A DNA stretch of 64,000 nt, taken from NCBI RefSeq assembly GCF_003012775.1, contig NZ_PXYG01000001.1, forward strand, positions 434,001 through 498,000, read 5' to 3'. A program made the translations under genes and the position numbers. The notes beneath the pieces were generated by a model. The model did no database searches. It worked only from the letters and a program-made list of their open reading frames with translations, and was not told where the DNA came from. Below are positions 33,997-41,194 of the stretch, piece after piece; the first letter of the stretch is position 1; each line of letters opens with the position of its first letter. This DNA comes from Zobellella endophytica (lineage in GTDB: Bacteria; Pseudomonadota; Gammaproteobacteria; Enterobacterales; Aeromonadaceae).

Positions 33997-34596
33997 ATGA
34001 AAAATAAGCTTTCCATTGCCTTTGGCTTTTTGCTGATAGCCATAGCGGGTTACATTATCTACGAAATATTTTCATGGCTAGGCGAGGCCGTTAAAGACGT
34101 AAATCCTAGTGTTGGTGCTGCGTTAGTCGCCGGCACCGCTACGGTAATATCATCTGTATTTATTGCTTCTTATAACTCCCGCAAGGCGAAAGAAAAAACT
34201 GCCTTTGAAGCTCATCGAGAAAAGAAAGCAGAAACGTACAATGAATTTATGGACGTTGTTATTCAGCTTATGCGCAATACCAAGCAGGGCAAAGAGGGTG
34301 ATGATGTCCTTCCTGAAAACATCGAAGAGTTTTTTTATAACTTTACTTCAAAAATAATGGTCTACGGCGGTCCTGGCGTTGTTAAGGCCTACTCAAATTG
34401 GAGAGCAGCATCTGCAAGTGATGAAAGTGCTACGCAAAGCCTCTTGCTGGTTGACTCTCTGTTCCGAGAGATGCGGTTAGATTTGGGCGAAAGCAACAAA
34501 GGGATAGAAGCCAACGAGCTACTTGGGCTTTTCATTATTGGCGGAAAAACCGAAATCGCTGCAATGGCTAACAAGGCCATCAAGGCGGACTCGTAA
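33997..34596 (+). CDS. Integron cassette 2: two-helix membrane protein of unknown function
   Basis: The 199-residue protein has two N-terminal membrane helices (SIAFGFLLIAIAGYIIYEIF and VGAALVAGTATVISSVFIASY). A basic, charged helical stretch follows (NSRKAKEKTAFEAHREKKAETYNEFMDV) and then a soluble helical domain. No family with a known function is recognised. GAAGGTG lies seven bases before the ATG. The last ten codons lie inside its attC site, so the site constrains the protein's C-terminus (MANKAIKADS). Confidence 0.72.
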   Translation: MKNKLSIAFGFLLIAIAGYIIYEIFSWLGEAVKDVNPSVGAALVAGTATVISSVFIASYNSRKAKEKTAFEAHREKKAETYNEFMDVVIQLMRNTKQGKEGDDVLPENIEEFFYNFTSKIMVYGGPGVVKAYSNWRAASASDESATQSLLLVDSLFREMRLDLGESNKGIEANELLGLFIIGGKTEIAAMANKAIKADS

Positions 34597-34622
34597 ACTC
34601 GCCGCTTATGGCGGCGTTAGAG
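34567..34622 (+). repeat. attC: attC site of cassette 2, overlapping the gene end
   Basis: A short site of about 56 bases. The R'' box GCTAACAAGG lies before the stop codon of cassette 2, and the R' box is GCGTTAGAG. The left arm CTAACAAGGCCATCAAGGCG pairs with the right arm CGCCGCTTATGGCGGCGTTAG in an imperfect stem. Confidence 0.75.
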
Positions 34623-34646
34623 CTAATCGAAGTCTGAGGAAATAAA

Positions 34647-36065
34647 TTGACTTACGCATTGATTGACAACTCCACGTTAACTGCAGTCCAGAGGCTGACA
34701 GGTCAAGCCTTGACTAAATCGAAGGACTCTGTCGATACAGATATTGTGGCGTTTGAGAATTATATCCAAGCCATTCTTTTTTATGACAGGTTGGTTGCAG
34801 TGGATGACTATATTCCTGCACACCGTGATGCAAGGATCGCTTCTTTCCCGGATATTACCTTTTTAAATACAACTGAATACAATTTAGATGAAATAGAAGC
34901 GACTGCTACCGAGAGGGCAAATCAATTAAGGCCAAAACTTCAGGGCGGTGAATTTGTAAATGATGATTTCAGAAAGCTGATTGAACTCCTTCAAACACAT
35001 ATTGTTTGTACTTGGGATATTAGCTCAAGTGTTTATCATTTGACGCTAAAGAATCTATCGGATAATCAACAAGATTTCGAAAAGTATGGGAATATCGCCG
35101 CTTCCATATTCGCAGAGCTGGGCGATGCTAGTGATGCTGGAAGAAGAACAAGTGGAAATGTAGAGCTGCTAGATCGCTATGGAAATCCAATAGTTAAAGG
35201 TTATAAAGTTCCCGGGGCTAAGTGGGGAAATGGTGAGTCTAGTGGTGAGGCATCAGGTGCTATTAAGGCATTTGTTGCTTCTTTGGTTTGGCTTGCTAAC
35301 CGTTCAATTTTTTACTCGCTAACTGCGAAATATTTGCAAGCAGATACCTTTCTATATCCAATTCGCCAAGCATATCAACAAAGCTATATCAGTCAGACAT
35401 GCCATTACGGATTTGATTATGCAAAGCACATAGTGGAGCATTTTTCGACATCGCTAAGCACCGACTTGATAGATATTCACAATGGTGGATTAACGGCCTC
35501 CACCTCAACATCTCTCCCTGTATTTTCGGCTTGGCTTGCAAAGGAAACTGGCGATCCGGCGCATATTGTGCAAGCGGCATACAATATTAGAAATAATTCA
35601 GAATTCGTTGAGGCTAGGGAAAAAATGAGGGAAGTACGCCGGCTTTTTGATGAACATGATATTGCTGATGCAAATAGAGCTGTTTCAGCCATCATTCAAG
35701 ATATCGGGAAAGCGTCCAATGATATCCGGATTAAGTATGGCCTCCAGACTAGGCAAGGAGTTCCCGTTACTAAACTGGTGCATGTATACAACACCTATGC
35801 AGCCCTAAATAGTCTACCTAAAGTCCCCGGATATAACTTTAAAGTTAAAGTTCCGGAATTCTTTTACAACTTGAAACAGCCTAGAGGATTTCGTTCGGTC
35901 TACAGGAATCTTACCCATGATTTATCTACTGTTTGGTCGTTGGGAGAGGCTAGAGATATTTTGGGTAGCCGAATTTTAGAAGATAAAAGGGCAAGGGCAT
36001 ACAGTCCAAAGCAAGAGGAACCTAGGCACAGGAATGCGCATTCGCCATTTAAAAGCCCTATGTAA
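34647..36065 (+). CDS. Integron cassette 3: large protein of unknown function
   Basis: The 472-residue protein is unusually large for a cassette and is not recognised. It appears soluble and mainly helical. The N-terminus begins MTYALIDNSTLTAVQRLTGQ; a middle part contains NRSIFYSLTAKYLQADTF, and a C-terminal part ends with a basic, proline-rich tail (QEEPRHRNAHSPFKSPM). The start is TTG at 34647, with GAGGA six bases upstream and no closer ATG. GC content is low. The cassette runs from the R' box at 34622 to the attC at 36070. Confidence 0.7.
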   Translation: MTYALIDNSTLTAVQRLTGQALTKSKDSVDTDIVAFENYIQAILFYDRLVAVDDYIPAHRDARIASFPDITFLNTTEYNLDEIEATATERANQLRPKLQGGEFVNDDFRKLIELLQTHIVCTWDISSSVYHLTLKNLSDNQQDFEKYGNIAASIFAELGDASDAGRRTSGNVELLDRYGNPIVKGYKVPGAKWGNGESSGEASGAIKAFVASLVWLANRSIFYSLTAKYLQADTFLYPIRQAYQQSYISQTCHYGFDYAKHIVEHFSTSLSTDLIDIHNGGLTASTSTSLPVFSAWLAKETGDPAHIVQAAYNIRNNSEFVEAREKMREVRRLFDEHDIADANRAVSAIIQDIGKASNDIRIKYGLQTRQGVPVTKLVHVYNTYAALNSLPKVPGYNFKVKVPEFFYNLKQPRGFRSVYRNLTHDLSTVWSLGEARDILGSRILEDKRARAYSPKQEEPRHRNAHSPFKSPM

Positions 36066-36069
36066 TTGC

Positions 36070-36140
36070 TCTAACAAAGCGCTGCTGTCGGACAAATTTT
36101 CCGCTGCGCTCCAAATTTGCCGCAGAGCGCGGCGTTATGG
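36070..36140 (+). repeat. attC: attC site of cassette 3
   Basis: About 71 bases from CTAACAAAGC (R'') to GCGTTATGG (R'). The inner arms ACAAATTTT and CCAAATTTG pair around CCGCTGCGCT, the same loop as in cassette 1's site. It starts a few bases after the cassette 3 stop codon. Confidence 0.88.
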
Positions 36141-36184
36141 CCCCATTGCCTAGCTTCATGCAATATAATTTAAAGGCTTGTCTT

Positions 36185-36502
36185 ATGAAAGAATTTTTAG
36201 GGAAATGGAAAATAGTAGAAATGGAACAATGGGACCAAGAGTATATTGATCTTGTTGAACCGGGGTATATTCGATTTGACAAGGATGATTTAGGCAATTT
36301 TGTTTTTGGTACAGTTCGCGGAGAGATTGACTGCAGATACACGGAGAAGCCACAGCCCAAATTGGAGTTTTCGTGGGAAGGCAATAGTGAATGTGATCCC
36401 GCTAGTGGGCGTGGCTGGGCAATAATTGAAAAGAAAAATGAAATTTACGGTATGCTCTACATTCACTTAGGCGACGAGTCGTGGTTCAAAGCCAGCAAGT
36501 AG
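36185..36502 (+). CDS. Integron cassette 4: small beta-rich protein of unknown function
   Basis: The 105-residue protein begins MKEFLGKWKIVEMEQWDQEYIDLVEPGYIRF and has FVFGTVRGEIDCRY and RGWAIIEKKNEIYGMLYIHLGDESWF. The alternation of strands and the G-W start look like a small lipocalin-like or other beta-barrel fold. I recognise the pattern as one met as an uncharacterised protein in many bacteria, but no function is known. The start at 36185 was chosen because the in-frame ATG at 36137 lies within the preceding attC. Confidence 0.72.
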   Translation: MKEFLGKWKIVEMEQWDQEYIDLVEPGYIRFDKDDLGNFVFGTVRGEIDCRYTEKPQPKLEFSWEGNSECDPASGRGWAIIEKKNEIYGMLYIHLGDESWFKASK

Positions 36503-36510
36503 TAAGCATG

Positions 36511-36612
36511 CCATAACAAGGCGCACCAGCTGACATTTTTTCCATCGCTCTTTTGTGTGGTGTGTACCACACAAAGGCTCTTCCAAAAATGCAGCTGTGC
36601 TTAGCGTTACAC
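36511..36612 (+). repeat. attC: attC site of cassette 4 (long form)
   Basis: About 102 bases from CCATAACAAGGCGC (R'') to TTAGCGTTACAC (R'). The inner stem includes CAGCTGACATTTTT with AAAAATGCAGCTG, and a central perfect hairpin GTGTGGTGTGTACCACAC. It is longer than the other sites of this array. Confidence 0.85.
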
Positions 36613-36632
36613 ATAATTAAGGAGACTCAGCA

Positions 36633-37310
36633 GTGAAGCTGGATAGCGTAGTGCCGTGGGGACGTTCGTTCCAGGAATACAGATCCATTTTTTCCTTGTC
36701 TGAAGGCGATCTACAAAAAAAGTTGCTTGGTTGTGGTGATGGTCCGGCGTGTTTCAATGCGGAAGTCACTCTACGTGGCGGCAATGTGGTGTCTGTTGAT
36801 CCCGTCTATCAATTCTCAGGTGACCAGATCCGCTCTCGTATCGATGAGGTTTATCCTCAGATCATGAGCCAGATGGAACAAAATGCAGAGAGCTATATCT
36901 GGGAAAGCATAAAGGATGTTGCGGAGTTGGGTAAGGTGCGCATGGATGCTATGCAGCAGTTTTTGTCTGACTACGATGCAGGCTTGGAAGCTGGTCGGTA
37001 CACATGTGCTTCGCTTCCTTATCTCCCCTTTGATGATCAGCAGTTCGAGTTGGCGCTGTGCTCGCACTTTCTGTTCCTGTATAGCGAGCACTTCGATCTA
37101 GAGCAGCACATTCAGGGCATGAGAGAGCTATGTCGGGTTGCCACCGAGGTTCGGGTTTACCCTTTGCTTTCATTGGACGGAAAGCAGTCAAAGCATTTGT
37201 CAGCGGTCATCGAAGCGTTGGCTGGTGACGGAGTTAGGACTTCGCTTCAACCTGTCGATTATCAATTTCAAAAAGGGGCCACGGAGATGTTGGTGGCAAA
37301 TCCCGTGTAA
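36633..37310 (+). CDS. Integron cassette 5: SAM-dependent methyltransferase-like protein
   Basis: The 225-residue protein has a motif I-like KKLLGCGDGPACFNAEV near residues 30-46 and the acidic strand GGNVVSVDPVYQF. A later LPFDDQQFELALCSHFLFLYSEHFD resembles post-motif I/II of class I methyltransferases. The motif-I glycines are partly kept (GCGDGP), so activity is possible; the substrate is unknown. The start is GTG at 36633 with AAGGAGA upstream. Its stop codon forms part of the attC R'' box, as is common in cassettes. Confidence 0.72.
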   Translation: MKLDSVVPWGRSFQEYRSIFSLSEGDLQKKLLGCGDGPACFNAEVTLRGGNVVSVDPVYQFSGDQIRSRIDEVYPQIMSQMEQNAESYIWESIKDVAELGKVRMDAMQQFLSDYDAGLEAGRYTCASLPYLPFDDQQFELALCSHFLFLYSEHFDLEQHIQGMRELCRVATEVRVYPLLSLDGKQSKHLSAVIEALAGDGVRTSLQPVDYQFQKGATEMLVANPV

Positions 37311-37362
37311 CAATCGTAGGCAGCAGGACGGTCGCTCCCGCCTCTGCTGCAAGCGTTAGCCA
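37307..37362 (+). repeat. attC: attC site of cassette 5, last of the array
   Basis: About 56 bases from TGTAACAATCG (R'', overlapping the stop codon) to AAGCGTTAGCC (R'). The inner arms GGCAGCAGGACGG and CCGCCTCTGCTGC pair around a short loop. No further attC is found after it. Confidence 0.82.
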
Positions 37363-37389
37363 CCGATATATGAAGATAGGAGTGTTGCC

Positions 37390-38058
37390 ATGAGAAGGCT
37401 TGTCGCCTCTACCTTTGTGTCGCTGGACGGCATTATGCAGGCCCCCGGCGGGCCGGAGGAGGATCCGACCGGCGGCTTTGCCCTCGGCGGCTGGATGTTC
37501 AACTACTGGGATGAGGCCATGGATCTCTCGGCGGCGGGGTTCACCGGCCAGGATCGGGAGCTGGTGCTCGGCCGCAAAACCTACGAGATCTTCGAGGCCT
37601 ACTGGCCGTACCAGCCCGGCGAGGATCCGGTGGCGAACACGCTCAATGCCGCCAAAAAGCATGTCGCGTCGCGTACCTTGACGGCGCTCCACTGGCACAA
37701 CTCGGCCCTGCTCCGTGGCGATGTCGTCGCGGCCATCAGGGCGCTCAAGGCCCGGCCGGGCCCCAGCCTGCAGGTCATCGGCAGCGGCAATCTGCTGCAC
37801 ACGCTGCAGGCCGCCGCCCTGATAGACGAATACCATGTCTGGACCTTTCCGCTGCTGCTCGGGCGGGGCAAGCGCCTTTTCGGCGAGGCGGCCAGGCCCT
37901 GCGCGCTGCGGCTCGTCCGCTCCCGGATGTCGGCCAGCGGCGTTGTGATGAGCACCTATGTGCCCGCTGGCGAAATCCGGCCCGGCACATTCGCCGCTGC
38001 CGAGCCGAGCGACAAGGAGCTGGCGCGGCGCCGCAGGATGGCGAAGGGGAGCTGGTGA
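37390..38058 (+). CDS. Dihydrofolate reductase-like/RibD C-terminal domain protein
   Basis: The 222-residue protein shows the RibD-C/DHFR-like pattern VASTFVSLDGIMQAPGG, then ELVLGRKTYEIFEAYWPYQ, LQVIGSGNLLHTLQAAALIDEYHVWTFPLLLGRGKRLF and a basic tail. Such NADPH-type reductases are of unknown substrate. It is not the trimethoprim-resistance type of cassette. It has high GC, follows the last attC by 28 bases, and has no attC of its own, so it is the first host gene after the array. AGGAG precedes the ATG. Confidence 0.82.
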   Translation: MRRLVASTFVSLDGIMQAPGGPEEDPTGGFALGGWMFNYWDEAMDLSAAGFTGQDRELVLGRKTYEIFEAYWPYQPGEDPVANTLNAAKKHVASRTLTALHWHNSALLRGDVVAAIRALKARPGPSLQVIGSGNLLHTLQAAALIDEYHVWTFPLLLGRGKRLFGEAARPCALRLVRSRMSASGVVMSTYVPAGEIRPGTFAAAEPSDKELARRRRMAKGSW

Positions 38059-38085
38059 TGTGCCTAAAAAACCGGAGGCAGAGCA

Positions 38086-38724
38086 TTGAAGGACGCAAAA
38101 ACATTTTGGGATAAAAGCGCGCCCCGTTACGCCAAGAGCCGGATCCGGGACGAGCAGGCCTACCAAAGGAAGCTGGCGATCACCCAGGGGTATTTCCGGC
38201 CGGACTGGTCGGTGCTGGAGTTCGGCTGCGGCACCGGCGGCACCGCCATTATCCATGCGCCCCACGTCGGGCATATCCTCGCGACCGATATCTCGGACAC
38301 CATGCTGGACATCGCCGGGCAGAGGGCGAGGGAGGCCGGGGTGGACAATATCAGCTTCCAACAGGGCACCCTGGAAAGCCTCGAACTGGCCGCGGCAAGC
38401 TTCGACGCCGTCCTGGGGCTCAACGTGTTGCACCTGCTCGACGATCTGGATGCGGCCCTGGCCAGGGTGCACCGGCTGTTGAAACCGGGCGGTATTTTCG
38501 TTTCCAGTACCGCGCTGGTCGGTGACATCGCGGTCTTCTGGCGGTTATTGATACCCCTGATGCAGCGCCTGGGCCTGGCCCCCTACGTAAACCGCCTGGG
38601 CCGGCAGCAGTTGGTGGCCGGGCTGACCAAGGCCGGCTTTCGCATCGAGCACCAGTGGCAGCCGGGCAGGGGCTCGGTGTTTATCGTTGCCAGCAAGGGC
38701 ACGGCAGGGCTTCACACCGGGTAA
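38086..38724 (+). CDS. Class I SAM-dependent methyltransferase
   Basis: The 212-residue protein has motif I VLEFGCGTGGTAI around residues 43-55, then ILATDISDTMLDIAG, FDAVLGLNVLHLLDDLDAAL and LKPGGIFVSSTALVG. These place it with the UbiE/Methyltransf_11 type. The substrate is unknown. It begins with TTG at 38086, with CGGAGG upstream. It follows the reductase-like gene by 27 bases, so they are probably cotranscribed. The next gene runs towards it, with the two ends overlapping by 13 bases. Confidence 0.85.
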   Translation: MKDAKTFWDKSAPRYAKSRIRDEQAYQRKLAITQGYFRPDWSVLEFGCGTGGTAIIHAPHVGHILATDISDTMLDIAGQRAREAGVDNISFQQGTLESLELAAASFDAVLGLNVLHLLDDLDAALARVHRLLKPGGIFVSSTALVGDIAVFWRLLIPLMQRLGLAPYVNRLGRQQLVAGLTKAGFRIEHQWQPGRGSVFIVASKGTAGLHTG

Positions 38725-39203
38725 AACAGCCGCATGGCCCAGGCTGCGGCGTACAGGCCGAGCCCGAAGATCGCGTGGGTGATCAGGCTCTGCAGGCGGG
38801 CGGTGCCGGGGCGCGGCATGCGGGAGGCGGCAACGCCCAGCCCCATGCAGGGTTGCATCAGCAGGAACGGGGCCGCCAGGGTGCCGATGCCCACGATAAG
38901 CGCGGGGCCCAGGGTGGGCTGCTGCAGCCAGGCCGGCCCCCAGATGCCGGTCAGCACCGCCGCAAAGCCGATGCCGGTGAGGTAGTGAACCGCCCAGCCC
39001 AGCGGCTGTTCGCCCGGCACCGGCGCCGCTTGCGCGATGGCGTCATGGCGAAAGCGGCCCCGCGCCATATGGGCGACCCAGCGCCCCACCATCCCGTAGT
39101 TGGCGGGCGGCACGCCGAACAGCGGCCGGCGCAGCAGTCCCCACAAATCCATGACCATGGTGGCGCCAATGCCGATGCACAGGGTGAAGAAAAGATGAGT
39201 CAT
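38712..39203 (-). CDS. DUF2938 family membrane protein
   Basis: The 163-residue protein has about four membrane helices and the DUF2938 features CIGIGATMVMDLWGLLRR at the N-terminus and GFAAVLTGIWGPAWLQQPTLGPALIVG in the middle. The function is unknown. The start at 39203 was chosen over 39326 because the latter would run into the divergent regulator's promoter. It is divergent from a MerR gene; in other proteobacteria such pairs also occur, so the regulator probably controls it. Confidence 0.8.
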   Translation of the reverse strand: MTHLFFTLCIGIGATMVMDLWGLLRRPLFGVPPANYGMVGRWVAHMARGRFRHDAIAQAAPVPGEQPLGWAVHYLTGIGFAAVLTGIWGPAWLQQPTLGPALIVGIGTLAAPFLLMQPCMGLGVAASRMPRPGTARLQSLITHAIFGLGLYAAAWAMRLFYPV

Positions 39204-39247
39204 AAGAGTCTCCTGGTGTTTGTAGTGATGATGGTGGTAGCGTACAA

Positions 39248-39270
39248 CTTGAAGTCGACTTGAGGTCAAG
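39248..39270. promoter_or_regulatory. SoxR-box-like palindrome between divergent DUF2938 and MerR genes
   Basis: The 20-base core ACTTGAAGTCGACTTGAGGT matches the SoxR consensus (ACCTCAAGTTAACTTGAGGT) at about 16 of 20 positions. The outer CTTGA and TCAAG are also inverted. The regulator next door is MerR-like, which fits a site of this type. Confidence 0.6.
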
Positions 39271-39279
39271 GGGAGAGTG

Positions 39280-39726
39280 ATGGACATTTCCGAGGTGGCG
39301 CGGCGCGCCGGCGTTCCGGCGTCCACGCTGCGCTTCTACGAGCAAAAGGGGCTGATTGTTTCCACCGGCCGGCGGGGCTTGCGCCGCCAGTTCGCGCCCG
39401 GGGTGCTGGAGCAGCTGGCCCTGATCGCGCTGGGGCGCTCGGTGGGGTTTTCGCTGGACGAGATAGCCCTGATGTTCGGCGCCGACGGCCAGCCCCGGAT
39501 CGACCGGCAGTTGCTGGCGAACAAGGCGGAGGAGCTGGACCAGGCCATCCGCCGGTTAACCGCCATGCGCGACGGGCTGCGCCACGCGGCCGCCTGCCCG
39601 GCGCCGAGCCATATGGAATGCCCCAGCTTCCGCCGACTGCTGGGGCTGGCCGCCGGCAGGCCCGGGAGCGGCCGGGGCCGGAAAACCCCCGCCCGCAAAG
39701 GGCGCCCGGCGCCGAAACGGCCCTGA
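39280..39726 (+). CDS. MerR family regulator
   Basis: The 148-residue protein begins with the MerR winged-helix pattern DISEVARRAGVPASTLRFYEQKGLIVSTGRRGLRRQF, then LALIALGRSVGFSLDEIALMF and a coiled-coil dimer helix. The C-terminus has CPAPSHMEC, two cysteines that might bind metal or sense redox, followed by a basic tail. The SoxR four-cysteine iron-sulphur motif is absent. It is divergent from DUF2938. The next plus-strand gene is a broken Kef antiporter. The start is ATG at 39280. Confidence 0.85.
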   Translation: MDISEVARRAGVPASTLRFYEQKGLIVSTGRRGLRRQFAPGVLEQLALIALGRSVGFSLDEIALMFGADGQPRIDRQLLANKAEELDQAIRRLTAMRDGLRHAAACPAPSHMECPSFRRLLGLAAGRPGSGRGRKTPARKGRPAPKRP

Positions 39727-39868
39727 GCGGCCGCACCCGGTTCACACCAGGAAGGAGCAACAGCCATGACCCTATATTTTATCCAGGCCTTTATCTACCT
39801 GCTGGCGGCGGTGGTGGCGGTGCCGCTGGCCAAGCGCTTCGGGCTCGGCTCGGTGCTCGGCTACCTGG

Positions 39869-41194
39869 CAGGGCAAGATCATGAAAAAGCCTTATGGGAA
39901 AAGGCTTTCAGCGAGGTTTGATTTTGAATATAGCAGCCACTTTGTACACCGGAACGCACCTTTTTTGAAGAAAAATCTCGATATTAAAGGATCGCTTTGA
40001 CGATCAATTCTAGCTGTGATCATATGCTGTCTTTTCAACGACAGATGATCGCCATGAACGGAATCGGCCTCTTGCAGCACCTATCCATCATCAGTGACCC
40101 GCGCCAGCAATGGAAAGTGGAGCACAAGCTCTCGGACATCCTCTTTCTCACCATCGTGGCCGTGATTGGCGGCGCCGAAGGATGGGAGGAAATAGAGGAT
40201 TTCGGCGTCGATCATCTCGACTGGCTGCGCCAGTACGGTGACTTCGAGAACGGCGTGCCGGTGCACGATACCATCGCCCGGGTGATGGGCATGCTCTCGG
40301 CCAAACAGCTGCAAAAGCGCTTTGCCGCCTGGATGAAAGACTGCCATGTGGCCACCGAAGGAGAAGTGGTCGCCATCGACGGCAAAACCCTGCGAGGCAG
40401 CTACGACAAGGGCCGGCGGCAAGGCGCCATCCACATGGTATCGGCGTTCAGCGCCGCCAATCAGGTGGTGCTGGGCCAGGTCAAAACCGATGATAAATCG
40501 AATGAGATCACCGCCATTCCCGAACTGCTGGAGCTGCTGAGCATTCGTGGCTGCCTGGTGACCATCGACGCCATGGGCTGCCAGCGGGCCATCGCCCAGA
40601 AGGTGATCAACAAGGGCGCGGACTACCTGCTGGCGGTGAAAGGCAATCAGCCCAAGCTGGAAGAAGCCTTCAATCATTACTTCCGGATGGAGATGTTTCA
40701 GCATCCCGATAGTGACAGCTACAGCACGCAGGAAAGCGGCCATGGCCGCAAGGAAACCAGGCTGAGTCTGGCGGTGGACGACCTATCCATTCTGGGAGAT
40801 TTGGTGTTTGACTGGCCGGAGTTAAAAACCTTAGGCGTAGTGGCGGCGATACGGGAAGTGAGCGGTCAACCGGCCAAGGACATCAAGGTGCGCTACTACA
40901 TCAGCTCAGCCAAACTGTCGGCCAAGGAGCTGCTGGAAGCCAGCCGCTCCCACTGGTCGATAGAATCCCAGCTGCACTGGCAACTCGATGTAGGCATGCG
41001 GGAAGACGACTGCCGCATTCGGCGAGAGCAGGCCGGCGAAAACATGGCCACCATCCGGCATATCGCCTTCAATGCGTTGAAGGGAGACACCAGCTTCAAG
41101 GCCGGAATGAAACGCAAACAAAAGCGGGCAAGCCGAAACAACGCCTACCTGTCGCAAGTCTTGTCAGGACTGGGGGTTTCATAATCTTGCCCTG
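39869..41194 (+). mobile_element. ISAs1-family insertion sequence, copy 2 (intact)
   Basis: The element is 1,326 bp. The left end CAGGGCAAGATCATGAAA and the right end TTTCATAATCTTGCCCTG are inverted repeats with one mismatch. Both sides show the same 10-base sequence GGCTACCTGG (39859-39868 and 41195-41204), a target duplication in the range known for ISAs1 (8-10 bp). Its transposase gene is intact. Confidence 0.95.
40024..41184 (+). CDS. ISAs1-family transposase
   Basis: The 386-residue DDE transposase starts MLSFQRQMIAMNGIGLLQHL; an upstream TTG at 39997 is also in frame. Landmarks are DPRQQWKVEHKLSDILFLTIVAVIGGA, the first acidic residue in IDGKTLRGSYDKG, the second in TIDAMGCQRA, and the last region HWSIESQLHWQLDVGMREDDC. 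It is nearly the same protein as in copy 1 at 23604, but with an undamaged start. It probably mobilised recently, given the intact target duplication. Confidence 0.93.
   Translation: MLSFQRQMIAMNGIGLLQHLSIISDPRQQWKVEHKLSDILFLTIVAVIGGAEGWEEIEDFGVDHLDWLRQYGDFENGVPVHDTIARVMGMLSAKQLQKRFAAWMKDCHVATEGEVVAIDGKTLRGSYDKGRRQGAIHMVSAFSAANQVVLGQVKTDDKSNEITAIPELLELLSIRGCLVTIDAMGCQRAIAQKVINKGADYLLAVKGNQPKLEEAFNHYFRMEMFQHPDSDSYSTQESGHGRKETRLSLAVDDLSILGDLVFDWPELKTLGVVAAIREVSGQPAKDIKVRYYISSAKLSAKELLEASRSHWSIESQLHWQLDVGMREDDCRIRREQAGENMATIRHIAFNALKGDTSFKAGMKRKQKRASRNNAYLSQVLSGLGVS

Noticed and set aside
37390..38058. A dihydrofolate reductase antibiotic-resistance cassette (dfr)
   Set aside because: The gene is of the RibD-C type, has host-like high GC and no attC after it, so it lies outside the array.
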